A stretch of DNA of 64,000 nt from Sporosarcina ureilytica (GCF_001753205.1 NZ_CP017560.1:434001-498000); one strand, 5' to 3'. Shown: positions 54,254 through 63,061, counted from the first letter of the stretch. A program made the numbers and translations. Notes: a model not told the origin generated them from the letters alone.

Positions 54254-54913
54254 ATGAGTTTCTGGAGTAAATTATTTAAAAAAACAAAGGAGATGGATAA
54301 TATGTCAAACGTAAAATTAGCAATCGTATTCTATAGTATGGGTGGAACGAATTATCAATTAGCAAAGTGGGCTGCAGAAGGCGCACAAGAAGCTGGTGCA
54401 GAAGTTAGAGTGCTAAAAGTACAAGAATTAGCTCCGGAATCAGTTATTGAAGGAAACGAAGGTTGGAAAGCAACTGTTAATGCAACGAAAGACGTTCCAG
54501 TCGCTACTTCAGAGGACATTGAATGGGCAGACGCGATTATTTTCAGTACACCAACTCGTTTCGGTGTCATGGCATCCCAAATGAAGCAGTTTATTGATCT
54601 TCAAGGTGGATTATGGGCAAGCGGTAAAACGATTAACAAAGTTGTCAGTGGGATGACATCCGCACAAAACCCAAATGGCGGTCAGGAAGCGACATTACAT
54701 TCATTATATACAGCGATGATGCACTGGGGTGCGATTATTGCTGCTCCTGGATATACTGACCCAGTTATATTCGGTGCAGGCGGAAACCCATATGGAACAA
54801 GTGTAACAGTAGACCAAGATGGCAAGATGGTTGATGACGTGGAAGCTGCAGTCAAACATCAAGCAAAACGCACAGTAACTGTTGCGGGATGGGTTAAAAA
54901 AGGGAATCAATAA
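54254..54913 (+). CDS. wrbA: WrbA-type NAD(P)H:quinone oxidoreductase
   Basis: This flavodoxin-fold quinone reductase has 219 residues from ATG 54254. FMN-binding segments seen are FYSMGGTNYQLA, PTRFGVMASQMKQFID and GGQEATLHSLY. Two good starts exist: ATG 54254 after GAAGGTGGA, and ATG 54302 after AAAGGAGATG. The long form adds MSFWSKLFKKTKEMDN, a possible amphipathic membrane-binding helix; the short form matches usual family starts. Two-electron reduction of quinones fits the MhqR-like operators upstream. Confidence 0.9.
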   Translation: MSFWSKLFKKTKEMDNMSNVKLAIVFYSMGGTNYQLAKWAAEGAQEAGAEVRVLKVQELAPESVIEGNEGWKATVNATKDVPVATSEDIEWADAIIFSTPTRFGVMASQMKQFIDLQGGLWASGKTINKVVSGMTSAQNPNGGQEATLHSLYTAMMHWGAIIAAPGYTDPVIFGAGGNPYGTSVTVDQDGKMVDDVEAAVKHQAKRTVTVAGWVKKGNQ

Positions 54914-54922
54914 GATAGTCTG

Positions 54923-54954
54923 TAAAGAGTCAATCAAATTTGATTGGCTCTTTA
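54923..54954 (+). terminator. Hairpin after wrbA
   Basis: AAAGAG-CAATCAAA pairs with TTTGATTG-CTCTTT; the T-run is short. Confidence 0.6.
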
Positions 54955-55014
54955 AGTTTAAATAAACCGCTTAGAACCTATCCTATCAATGAAAAAGGAT
55001 TAGGAGGAATTTAA

Positions 55015-55569
55015 TTGAAACAAAAAGTAGTTGGAGCAGTTTTGATAACCGTATTGTTTATACTGGGCGGGTGCGGGAAAGGCAGTAACTCGAAAATCCC
55101 TGTGAGTGGGAAAAGTACGGACATGATTGAAGCACCTCTCATCAACACAGAAGGTACTGAGATTGGTGAAGTTACACTAACGGAGGGTAAAAACGGTGTA
55201 ACGATTCGAGTTGCTGCGGAAGGACTACCGCCAGGTGAACACGGTTTTCATATTCATGAAAAAGGGGAATGTATTCCCCCGAAATTTGAATCTGCCGGCG
55301 GCCATTTTAATCCAACTCATAAAGAGCATGGCTTTGATAATCCCAAAGGCTTCCATCTAGGTGATTTGCCGAATATTGAAGTCGCAGAAGATGGTACAGT
55401 CGACGCGATTGTATCGACAGCAAATGTTACCCTTCAACAGGGGGAAGAAAATTCAATTTTCGATGAAGACGGCAGCTCCCTTATGATTCACGCGAAGGCA
55501 GATGATTACAAAACAGATCCGGCTGGTAATTCAGGAGATCGAATTGCTTGTGCAGTTATCGCTGAATAA
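55015..55569 (+). CDS. sodC: Cu/Zn superoxide dismutase-like lipoprotein
   Basis: This 184-residue lipoprotein has signal peptide and lipobox LGGC. The SOD domain is complete: GFHIHEKGEC, GGHFNP, KEHG, HLGDLPN, MIHAKADD and GDRIAC. All expected Cu and Zn ligands and the active-site Arg appear present, so it may be active at the outer face of the membrane. The start is TTG 55015, after TTAGGAGGAA. Confidence 0.92.
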   Translation: MKQKVVGAVLITVLFILGGCGKGSNSKIPVSGKSTDMIEAPLINTEGTEIGEVTLTEGKNGVTIRVAAEGLPPGEHGFHIHEKGECIPPKFESAGGHFNPTHKEHGFDNPKGFHLGDLPNIEVAEDGTVDAIVSTANVTLQQGEENSIFDEDGSSLMIHAKADDYKTDPAGNSGDRIACAVIAE

Positions 55570-55576
55570 GTTGAAA

Positions 55577-55613
55577 AATCCCTTTCAAATGCGAGGACGC
55601 ATCAGAAAGGGAT
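55577..55613. terminator. Bidirectional terminator between sodC and the CAP gene
   Basis: AATCCCTTTC pairs with GAAAGGGATT around a loop with its own ATGCG/CGCAT stem, between converging genes. Confidence 0.82.
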
Positions 55614-56740
55614 TATTTTAATAGAAAATTTTCGGTGTAATACGGTTGTTCTTGTTCATTAAAAGCGACGCCAATGCCAAGATGACTATAAATATCCTGT
55701 AAAATATTCTCCCGATGACCTTTAGAGTTCATTAACCCTTCATGTGCAAAAATACTGCTAGATTGTCCATACGCCAAATTCTCCCCAGCTGCACGAAACG
55801 TGATGCCATCCGCTTTCATCCGATCGAAAGGGGAAAGGCCTGCTAAATTTTCATGACTAAAATAATTATGCTCTGCCATGTCAATACTATGGAGAAGCGC
55901 GGTGTGTGCCGCATTCTCTTCCCACTTTAACGCAGGAAGCCCATGTCTAACGCGAGCTGCATTTGTTAAGTCAAACAGTTGAATTTCAAAGCCTTTTCTT
56001 AGTTCATCATTTCCTTGTGCGTAAATCCCACTTTTACTATGTTCCAATGAACTAGCAACGAGTTGAACGGCAGTGACCATTTCCTCTTGGTGCAAGTCAT
56101 AGAAGAAATAGGCGTACATATCACCTACTTTAAAAAGGTCAAATCCTTCACTGTCTTGAAGAATATATATATGAAGCCCTTTCCGAATCTCGGTTAAAGG
56201 TTCCCCGTATATTTTTCTGACGACAGTTTTAGACGTACCATATTGAATCCCAGCGTCTGATGAAATCAAGTCATCATTTGTGTAGATTGCATTGACTTTC
56301 CGTTCATTGTCATAAGAAATCATGACGAAATTATGGTAGTCTTGATGATATGTAGACCAGTTTGTTCCATATTCATTATGCGAAATTTGTAGGGGTTCAC
56401 CGAGTGTGGCGATGACCGATTCTTCCGCAGTCCCAATTTCGAGGTTATGAATTGAAATTTGGCTCGTTTCAGGTTCTTTTAATGTAGGTTTTTCAACATT
56501 TTTTACTTCATGATCCTGCACGTTTGTGTCTGCTAAAAAGAAAAGAATCGCCTTATCTGCTTGATCACTAATAAAATGTACAGTTGTTTCGAACGGCTCA
56601 CTCGTTAAGAACGCTTCTAATTTATGATCAACAGAATCTAAAAAAGACAAATCAATATATTGTGAGACAGGTTTTTCCCAATAAGGCTTTGCCAAGTAAA
56701 TTGTGAATAACAGTAGAATAAATAGAAAAAAACGTTTCAA
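55613..56740 (-). CDS. CAP-domain protein with CAP-associated N-terminal domain
   Basis: This 375-residue protein has an N-terminal hydrophobic segment. A middle CAP-associated domain (about 95-235) contains two related repeats (IGTAEESVIATLGEP and YGTSKTVVRKIYGEP). The C-terminal CAP domain (about 245-372) contains HNYFSHENLAGLSPFDRM, AAGENLAYG and GHRENIL. It resembles B. subtilis YlbC-type extracytoplasmic proteins of unclear function. A Shine-Dalgarno GGAGGAAC precedes the start. Confidence 0.88.
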   Translation of the reverse strand: MKRFFLFILLLFTIYLAKPYWEKPVSQYIDLSFLDSVDHKLEAFLTSEPFETTVHFISDQADKAILFFLADTNVQDHEVKNVEKPTLKEPETSQISIHNLEIGTAEESVIATLGEPLQISHNEYGTNWSTYHQDYHNFVMISYDNERKVNAIYTNDDLISSDAGIQYGTSKTVVRKIYGEPLTEIRKGLHIYILQDSEGFDLFKVGDMYAYFFYDLHQEEMVTAVQLVASSLEHSKSGIYAQGNDELRKGFEIQLFDLTNAARVRHGLPALKWEENAAHTALLHSIDMAEHNYFSHENLAGLSPFDRMKADGITFRAAGENLAYGQSSSIFAHEGLMNSKGHRENILQDIYSHLGIGVAFNEQEQPYYTENFLLK

Positions 56741-56880
56741 AGCTGTTCCTCCTTCCTTTCATTGTAACCTGTAAAGGTAGGTTGAATACAGTGTAATCTA
56801 TATTTAGGATTACATTCATTACCTAATTCACATCGTGAAAAGGTATACTAGAGTAATGATAAAAGAACGGAGTATAGATG

Positions 56881-57744
56881 ATGGCTATTTCTAAGAAAAT
56901 GATGAATGCGCGAGCGTTTGCGCAAAATGAGCATCTATTTCATTGTCCAATTTGTTCATTAACAATGGAGTTGTTAGAGGATGCGCGTCTGGTTTGCGAG
57001 AAGCATCATTCATTTGATTTATCGCGGCAAGGGTATGTCAATTTGGCACCGCAAGCACATGTTACAAAATACGATAAAGCGCTTTTTGAAGCAAGAAAAA
57101 CAATGATAACGAACGGCTTTTTTGACCCATTGCTTGACCGTTTAACAGCATTGGTAGATGAACATGTACAACATAAACAAGCACCAACAATTATTGACGC
57201 AGGTAGTGGGGAAGGTTCTCATTTGGCAAGTATTGTTTCAAAACTTTCAAATCCGGCAACTGGTGTAGGGATTGACCTTGCCAAAGAAGGTGTATTGGCA
57301 GCGGCTAAAGATTACCCAGGGCATATTTGGCTCGTTGCAGATTTGGCAAATTGTCCATTTCAAGATGATGCGTTTGACGTCATGTTGAATATTTTATCTC
57401 CAGCCAACTACGCTGAGTTTACCCGGGTATTAAAGCCGGATGGGATGTTTGTTAAGGTCGTCCCCGAAAACGATTATTTAAAACAATTACGTACCATTTT
57501 TTATGAAGACGCAGAACGACAAAATGAAGGAAATCCTGTTGAGAGAATGAAGGATTATTTTGACAATGTGAAAACGGAAAGAATAACTTATGAATTTCCG
57601 TTAAATCAAACGCTGTTAGAGAATTTAATCCAGATGACACCACTCTCATGGGGAGCTAGTGCGGGTAAAATAGAGGCGGCAATGAAATCCGAGATTCCAG
57701 CTGTCACGATTGATTATACAATTATCATAGGGACCAATGAATAA
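56881..57744 (+). CDS. 23S rRNA (guanine) methyltransferase RlmA-type
   Basis: This 287-residue SAM-dependent methyltransferase has the RlmA layout. The N-terminal zinc finger is CPIC...CEKHHSFD. A Rossmann domain follows, with IIDAGSGEGSHLASI, GIDLAKEGVLAAA and LNILSPANYAEF. The family methylates G745 or G748 of 23S rRNA, the latter giving tylosin-class resistance. Two adjacent ATG codons (56878, 56881) follow ACGGAG; the second has better spacing. Confidence 0.88.
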   Translation: MAISKKMMNARAFAQNEHLFHCPICSLTMELLEDARLVCEKHHSFDLSRQGYVNLAPQAHVTKYDKALFEARKTMITNGFFDPLLDRLTALVDEHVQHKQAPTIIDAGSGEGSHLASIVSKLSNPATGVGIDLAKEGVLAAAKDYPGHIWLVADLANCPFQDDAFDVMLNILSPANYAEFTRVLKPDGMFVKVVPENDYLKQLRTIFYEDAERQNEGNPVERMKDYFDNVKTERITYEFPLNQTLLENLIQMTPLSWGASAGKIEAAMKSEIPAVTIDYTIIIGTNE

Positions 57745-57782
57745 TAGTTATGTTTTGAAAGAAATAGGAAAGGGGTTTAACT

Positions 57783-57881
57783 ATGTTTTCAGGTGTAAGT
57801 AGTGTGCCAAGTTGGTTCTATATTATTGCCGTCGCTGTTGTCATTGCGTTTATCATTATTGCTGAATGGAAAACTCGTTAA
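57783..57881 (+). CDS. Single-helix small protein (32 aa)
   Basis: This 32-residue protein (MFSGVSSVPSWFYIIAVAVV at the start) has one membrane helix and a short basic end. ATG 57783 follows AGGAAAGGGG. Its 3' end overlaps nothing; the next gene's Shine-Dalgarno begins right after the stop, so it is probably co-transcribed with the pentapeptide protein. No known family. Confidence 0.65.
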   Translation: MFSGVSSVPSWFYIIAVAVVIAFIIIAEWKTR

Positions 57882-57895
57882 GGGGGAGGTTGTTC

Positions 57896-58546
57896 GTGCA
57901 AAAGGCAATAGGCAAGCGCCAACGTCCTAAGTTATCGGAGTTTCATGAAGAAATGACGATAGAAAATGTCGGACAAGGCGAACCGTATATAGAAAAAGTC
58001 CGTTTTAATGGCGGCTATTTCGCAAGTATTGAAGAGGAACGTTTGTCATTTGATGATGTTGTCTTTAAGCATGTCCGATTTACAAATGCCAATATGCACG
58101 GTGCGGAGTTTGTTGATGTCGTTTTTGATACGTGTGATTTCTCAAATGTACAGTTTCAACATGCTGTGTTCCATAGATGTGAATTTAGAAACTCAAAACT
58201 GACAGGAACTGATTTTGCCAATGCTAAAATTGGCCATACGTTATTTAATGAATGTGACGGGAAATATAGTAATTTCAGCTTTTCAGGAATGAAAGAGGTT
58301 GATTTTACATCTAGTCAGTTAGTGGATAGTGATTTTTATGAATGTCATCTCAAGCAAGTTCGATTTTCTGAATGTAAGTTGGATCGCATAAATTTCTCAG
58401 AAACGGATTTGGCTGGAATTGATTTGTCGGCAAATACGTACGAACAAATTGAAGTCACCGTTTCAAAAATTAAAGGATGTATTGTCTCTAAAGAACAGGC
58501 GATAGGGTTTGCGCGTGTGTTAGGATTAAAAATAAAAGAAGAATGA
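57896..58546 (+). CDS. Pentapeptide-repeat protein
   Basis: This 216-residue protein has pentapeptide-like repeats (pattern A/xD/NFxx) over about residues 45-190: FTNANMHGAEF, FDTCDFSNVQF, FRNSKLTGTDFANAKI and more. They form a right-handed quadrilateral beta-helix. Some relatives protect DNA gyrase, but most have no known role. The start is GTG 57896, after GGGGGAGG. The upstream open frame runs through the preceding small gene and is not used. Confidence 0.85.
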   Translation: MQKAIGKRQRPKLSEFHEEMTIENVGQGEPYIEKVRFNGGYFASIEEERLSFDDVVFKHVRFTNANMHGAEFVDVVFDTCDFSNVQFQHAVFHRCEFRNSKLTGTDFANAKIGHTLFNECDGKYSNFSFSGMKEVDFTSSQLVDSDFYECHLKQVRFSECKLDRINFSETDLAGIDLSANTYEQIEVTVSKIKGCIVSKEQAIGFARVLGLKIKEE

Positions 58547-58559
58547 AAAGAGTGAAGAT

Positions 58560-59015
58560 ATGTTAACATTTGAAGAAAAACAAGCAATCATTGAATCCTT
58601 TCCGGAATTAACACGTAAAGAGGTATCGATGAAACGGTTAAATTACCATTTTGAAGAAAGTGCTTATGATAAAAAAGTCGTTGTGCAACATTTACATCCA
58701 AATGGGAATGGGTTCGTTTATGTCGCGGACATTCCTGGGTATGAAGCAGATGATAGAGGTCTTGTGAATATTCGTGAGGCCACCGAAGAGGAATTGCGAA
58801 AGATTATTGCAGATTCAATTCAAGCGCTTGGACATGAAGAAGTGGAAGCGTCTGTCCAACAGACATGGGTGAATGGTGAAAATACGCTAGAGTTAAAGGA
58901 AGAAGAAGGTTATTGGAATGTGTATCACGGCTTAAATTTAGAAGATAGTTTTGGTGATTATGAGGAGGCCGTTGAGTATTTAAAAGAAGAACAGTTTACT
59001 TTAAAAGAGGAGTGA
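58560..59015 (+). CDS. Hypothetical acidic protein (151 aa)
   Basis: This 151-residue acidic cytoplasmic protein begins MLTFEEKQAIIESFPELTRK and ends in a Glu-rich stretch (YLKEEQFTLKEE). There is no membrane segment and no recognised family. A Shine-Dalgarno AAAGAGTGAAG precedes it, 13 bases after the pentapeptide gene, and the next gene follows after seven bases, so it sits in a tight run of small genes. Confidence 0.7.
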   Translation: MLTFEEKQAIIESFPELTRKEVSMKRLNYHFEESAYDKKVVVQHLHPNGNGFVYVADIPGYEADDRGLVNIREATEEELRKIIADSIQALGHEEVEASVQQTWVNGENTLELKEEEGYWNVYHGLNLEDSFGDYEEAVEYLKEEQFTLKEE

Positions 59016-59022
59016 ACAAAAG

Positions 59023-59205
59023 ATGAAAGGGAGAACGCTTGTTATCGGGATCGTTTTATTCGTCATCATTGTTGTCGGCCTAATATATTTCCTCATGATG
59101 TCTACGATTAATCAAATCAAAGAGGAAAAGAACGCGGAAACATCGATGGCAGTCATTCAAGTTGCAGAGAATATGAATCAGTTGTATGGCGTGACCATTG
59201 AATAG
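59023..59205 (+). CDS. Small membrane protein (60 aa)
   Basis: This 60-residue protein has one N-terminal membrane helix (TLVIGIVLFVIIVVGLIYFL) and a charged outer or inner tail (QIKEEKNAETSM). ATG 59023 follows AGAGGAGTGAAC, within the run starting at 57783. No family recognised. Confidence 0.65.
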   Translation: MKGRTLVIGIVLFVIIVVGLIYFLMMSTINQIKEEKNAETSMAVIQVAENMNQLYGVTIE

Positions 59206-59221
59206 CGATAGGATTAGGCAT

Positions 59222-59926
59222 ATGGAGCGGTTAGGGATTGACGAAATAACAGCTTCCTATTTAAACTTACAGACCCCAAAGGAAAATCGCGGCAATGTCC
59301 TTTTCTTTGTTTTATTCTTTCTGAATTTCATTGGACTGCTGCCGCTTATCGGCGATCCGTTTGTCTATTCGTTCTTTATCATTGCTTTTATTCCCACGAT
59401 GATTATCAATATTTGGGGCATCTTGTATGTCATTGATCCGTACCGATTTGAATTGTCATACTATCTGTATTTGGGGATTTACAGTGTTGTTAATGTGTTT
59501 GTATATTCGCTTGTTTTAGCCAAATTAATGGTTACACAATTTGGTGTGCAAGGCATATTTTCAATCGTCTTGATATTGCTCGTGATGAATAGTTTGCCTT
59601 TGATCATGAACTGGTTAAATGTTCGCTTACTTTATAGTGGAACTTATTTAAAGTTGCAAACTGGGAAATGGAAGACGCCGACTTGGGCACTGTTTCTTAT
59701 CGCATCACCTGGTGTCGGTTATGTTATCTACGGACTCGTCAACTCGTTTGGAAATGAGATTGCGATAAGGGGTTTGTTTTTCCTTTGTATTTTTGTCTTG
59801 TCTATCATCGTCGCTTTTTTTTCAGCCTCTATACATAGGTATTTCTTTTTGAAAAGAAATATTGAAGCAGTGCGGAAAGTTTATCCGGCATTTGGCCGGC
59901 CAAAACATATTCAAGGCGGAAAGTGA
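59222..59926 (+). CDS. Polytopic membrane protein of unknown function
   Basis: This 234-residue protein has about six hydrophobic segments (FFVLFFLNFIGLLPLIG, FIPTMIINIWGILYVI and others). A short N-terminal cytoplasmic part (MERLGIDEITASYLNL) precedes them. It starts at ATG 59222 after AGGATTAGG; an in-frame TTG at 59198 overlaps the previous gene. It is the last gene before a terminator. No family recognised. Confidence 0.7.
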   Translation: MERLGIDEITASYLNLQTPKENRGNVLFFVLFFLNFIGLLPLIGDPFVYSFFIIAFIPTMIINIWGILYVIDPYRFELSYYLYLGIYSVVNVFVYSLVLAKLMVTQFGVQGIFSIVLILLVMNSLPLIMNWLNVRLLYSGTYLKLQTGKWKTPTWALFLIASPGVGYVIYGLVNSFGNEIAIRGLFFLCIFVLSIIVAFFSASIHRYFFLKRNIEAVRKVYPAFGRPKHIQGGK

Positions 59927-59970
59927 AAAACGGTTTTGCACCTTAAAGGGGGCGCAAAACCGTTTTTTTT
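59927..59970. terminator. Bidirectional terminator at the MMPL gene 3' end
   Basis: AAAACGGTTTTGC pairs with GCAAAACCGTTTT, with A and T tracts on both sides, between converging genes. Confidence 0.92.
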
Positions 59971-62117
59971 TAATCTTTACGTTCAAATCTCCGGTTATCC
60001 GATCGATAAAGTCCTTTACCGAACGGTAACCACCAGTTCCACTTCCCGAATAACTTCATCAAACTAGGTACGAGAAGCAGGCGGATAATTGTTGCATCAA
60101 TCGCAACCGCAATCGCGATCCCGACGCCAATTTGCTTCACAGGCAAAACATCTGTGAAAGCGAAAGCGCCCGTTAACACAATCATAATAAGTGCAGCTGA
60201 AGTAATCACCTTACTTGTCGTGGCTAATCCCTCAACAGTTGCTTTGTCATTGTTAAATGAGTTTGCATATTCCTCCTGCATACGTGAAATTAAGAACACT
60301 TCATAGTCCATACTCAAACCAAATACGAGACTGAATACGAGCACAGGAATAATGAGGGCAATCGTGCTTGCGGGAATTCCGAAATGTCCATATTGGAAGA
60401 TATAGACGAGAATCCCGAACGTCGCTGCTAAGCCAATGACGTTCATCAGAATCGCCTTAATTGGAATTAAAAGTGAGCGGAAGGCAATCATTAAAATGAA
60501 GAAAGTCGAAACGATAATAACTGCTAGCACGATGCCAATTTTATCCCAAATTTCATCAAAGATTTCCTGATTGAATTTTGGTTGACCACCAATCTTCAAA
60601 TTCCAGTCCGTCTTTTTTTCGCTCCAATCGCGCACCCAATCTTGTGCGATATCTGAAGAACCTTCCGCAGCAAGCGTGACTGGAATCATTAGTTTTTCAT
60701 TTTGAACGAATGTTTCTAGCAAAGGTGCTAAGTTCGCTTCCATTTCAGGCACCATCATCGCCTGATTCCATTGGTCGACAGTTGGAATTTCGCTTGCGGT
60801 AAAAATGGTTGTCACTTTATCTACAAGTGAATCGTCCGTAAGTGCTTCCTCCAAATCTTTCATCGCTTGCAACCCATCTTCGTCTTCCCAACCGCCTTTT
60901 CGGTCAGCAATCACATAGACAGTAGAAGTATCTGTGAGATTAAAAGTATCCTCCATTAATTCAAAAGCTTCCCGGGAATCGTATGACTCCGGCAATGAGT
61001 CAATTTGTGGAATCGTTAACTCAATATTTTTTACCGGAATCATGGCAACAAGAAGTAAAACAGTTGCCAAAATCGTAATCATAACAGGGCGTTTAATAAC
61101 TTGATTGGCAAACTTACGCCAGCGATTTGCACCGTTTTCATTCACTTTTAAAATGCGCCACTTATCTAAGCGATCGCCAAGTGCAATGAGAACTGCAGGC
61201 AGCAATGTAATCGAACTGAGAACAGCCATCGACACAACAATCATGCCGCCAATTGCAATGTTTTGGAATAAATCAACCTGAATGAACAGCATCGCGCCAA
61301 GTCCAATGAACACACAAAACGCTGAAAAAATGACAGAACGTCCAGCTGTACGAACGGTCATATGTACCGCATCAACAATCGATGAGTGGACACGCTCCTC
61401 GCGATAGCGACTAATGAATAACAACGAAAAATCTATACTGAGCGCTAGCCCGAGCATCGGAATAATATTTAAAATGAAAATCGACAAATCAATTTGTCCG
61501 CCTAAAATCGTCAAAATCCCGAATGACGAAACGACGGTGACGATGCCAATCATTAACGGAACAAGCGAAGCCACAACCGTTCCGAATGCAAAGAGTAAAA
61601 CGAGTATCGCAATCGGCAGACCAATCGCTTCCGCGGTAATTAAATCTCGCTGACTGGCCTCGTTAATATCTTTGGAAATCGCAGAAGAACCTGTTAGCGT
61701 AATTCCTTTTTCATCGCCGATTACTTTACGAATATCCGTAACAACTTCCGACATATTCTCTGCATCGCCGTCAAAGTGAAGCATGGCATAAGCAACATTC
61801 CCGCTTTGCAAACTATCATCTTCTAATGGTGATTCAATTGTCGAAGTGAGTTTAAGTTTTTCAATCTGCTTTAACGTTGTCTCTATCTTACTATTGGGTA
61901 CGTCGTTGAAAACAACAAACATTGTTTCCGCTGGCATATCAAATTTATCCGAGACGATATCCATCACCTCGGCATGGTCTCCATCCATCCGAAACCCATC
62001 ACCTTCAAGCATACTCGGTAAGCGAATCGCAAAAACAGCCATGGCAGCAAAAATAACTAACCAGGCAATGATAATGGTTTTATGGGCACGTGTAATAAAA
62101 TTAGCAAGTGTACGCAA
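59970..62117 (-). CDS. MMPL/RND family transporter (YdfJ-like)
   Basis: This 715-residue membrane protein has about twelve membrane helices in two repeats. Each repeat has one helix, a large external loop and five helices. Conserved helix sequences GLALSIDFSLLFISRYREE and FGLSMDYEVFLISRMQEEY carry the charged residues used for proton coupling in MMPL proteins. It resembles YdfJ of B. subtilis. The substrate is unknown, perhaps lipids or drugs. Confidence 0.92.
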   Translation of the reverse strand: MRTLANFITRAHKTIIIAWLVIFAAMAVFAIRLPSMLEGDGFRMDGDHAEVMDIVSDKFDMPAETMFVVFNDVPNSKIETTLKQIEKLKLTSTIESPLEDDSLQSGNVAYAMLHFDGDAENMSEVVTDIRKVIGDEKGITLTGSSAISKDINEASQRDLITAEAIGLPIAILVLLFAFGTVVASLVPLMIGIVTVVSSFGILTILGGQIDLSIFILNIIPMLGLALSIDFSLLFISRYREERVHSSIVDAVHMTVRTAGRSVIFSAFCVFIGLGAMLFIQVDLFQNIAIGGMIVVSMAVLSSITLLPAVLIALGDRLDKWRILKVNENGANRWRKFANQVIKRPVMITILATVLLLVAMIPVKNIELTIPQIDSLPESYDSREAFELMEDTFNLTDTSTVYVIADRKGGWEDEDGLQAMKDLEEALTDDSLVDKVTTIFTASEIPTVDQWNQAMMVPEMEANLAPLLETFVQNEKLMIPVTLAAEGSSDIAQDWVRDWSEKKTDWNLKIGGQPKFNQEIFDEIWDKIGIVLAVIIVSTFFILMIAFRSLLIPIKAILMNVIGLAATFGILVYIFQYGHFGIPASTIALIIPVLVFSLVFGLSMDYEVFLISRMQEEYANSFNNDKATVEGLATTSKVITSAALIMIVLTGAFAFTDVLPVKQIGVGIAIAVAIDATIIRLLLVPSLMKLFGKWNWWLPFGKGLYRSDNRRFERKD

Positions 62118-62257
62118 TGGCTAATCCTTCTTTCTATCAAATAGTTCAATCTATTCTTCTATCGTAACGGATTTTGGAGGGAAAGTCTTTTATCATAGGT
62201 TACTATTTCCTAGTAGGTTGCGAAAGCTGGGTAGAAAGCAAGGCTGGGACAAAGTAC

Positions 62258-62585
62258 GCAACGTTTCCAAGTAAGAATTCAACACAACAGTAAAAGCATG
62301 CAACATCCTTGGAAAAGTACGCAACGCTATGCAAAGTACGCAACGTTTCCAGGAAAGAATTCAACACAACAGTAAAAGTATGCAACGTCCTTGGAAATGT
62401 ACGCAACGCTATGCAAAGTACGCAACGTTTCCAGGAAAGAATTCAACACAACGTTAAAAGTATGCAACGTTCTTGGAAAAGTACGCAACGCTATGCAAAG
62501 TACGCAACGTTTCCTAGAAAGAATTCAACACAACGTTAAAAGTATGCAACGTCCTTCGAAAAGTACTCAACGCTGGGCAAAATTC
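62258..62585. repeat. 82-bp tandem repeat array, four units
   Basis: Units start at 62258, 62340, 62422 and 62504, an exact 82-base period, each beginning GCAACGTTTCC. Within each unit a (G/T)CAAC start recurs at offsets 0, 21, 42 and 63, so the unit is built of four blocks of 21, 21, 21 and 19 bases. Open frames run across the array, but 82 is not a multiple of three and no ribosome binding site is present, so it is not coding. Confidence 0.92.
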
Positions 62586-62666
62586 AGCAACGCTTAACGA
62601 GAAATCTTCAGCGTATTGGGGTCAATGAATAGGTAAGCGGTGTGGGGCATGTATTTTATTCAAAAT

Positions 62667-62699
62667 AAAAAAGCCATTCCCTTTAAGAGAATGGCTTTG
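62667..62699 (-). terminator. Terminator after the cold-shock gene
   Basis: On the minus strand AAAGCCATTC pairs with GAATGGCTTT, followed by TTTT. Confidence 0.88.
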
Positions 62700-62714
62700 A
62701 ATGGTTAGTTCAAA

Positions 62715-62915
62715 TTAGTTTTTTTCAACGTTTGAAGCTTGAAGTCCACGTTCGCCTTGTTCGATTTCGAATGTTACGTCTTGGCCTTCTTCAAGAGTTT
62801 TGAAACCTTCGCCTTGGATAGCTGAGAAGTGTACGAATACGTCGTCGCCGTCTTCACGTTCGATAAATCCAAAACCTTTTTCTGCGTTAAACCATTTTAC
62901 TTTACCTTGTTCCAT
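62715..62915 (-). CDS. Cold-shock protein (CspA/CspB family)
   Basis: This 66-residue OB-fold RNA chaperone begins [19 protein letters not shown], with RNP1 KGFGFI and RNP2 VFVHFS intact. ATG 62915 follows CAAGGAGGAAAC. An in-frame ATG at 62945 lies before that site. The gene has a promoter and a leader of about 110 bases, as usual for cold-induced csp genes. Confidence 0.95.
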   Translation of the reverse strand: MEQGKVKWFNAEKGFGFIEREDGDDVFVHFSAIQGEGFKTLEEGQDVTFEIEQGERGLQASNVEKN

Positions 62916-63032
62916 CTTTGTTTCCTCCTTGTGTGCACTTTGCACACATTGTGTTACTATCCTTGCTCAAGTCTTGAAGAGGTCAAGCTTTGCTGTGACC
63001 ATTCTGCTTTCGAACAAAAATAATTCTCTCTT

Positions 63033-63061
63033 ATCATATCAGCTAACTGGAATGAATGCAA
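63033..63061 (-). promoter_or_regulatory. Sigma-A promoter of the cold-shock gene
   Basis: Minus strand TTGCAT (63056-63061), 17 bases, TATGAT (63033-63038). It leaves a 5' UTR of about 110 bases before the csp start, typical of cold-shock leaders. Confidence 0.82.

Noticed and set aside
62258..62585. CRISPR array
   Set aside because: The whole 82-bp unit is conserved, with no unique spacers and no cas genes nearby.
62309..62597. Overlapping 76- and 68-residue open frames with repeats such as KVRNVSRKEFNTT
   Set aside because: They are translations of the 82-bp array. The period is not a multiple of three, so the frame changes each unit, and no start signal is present.
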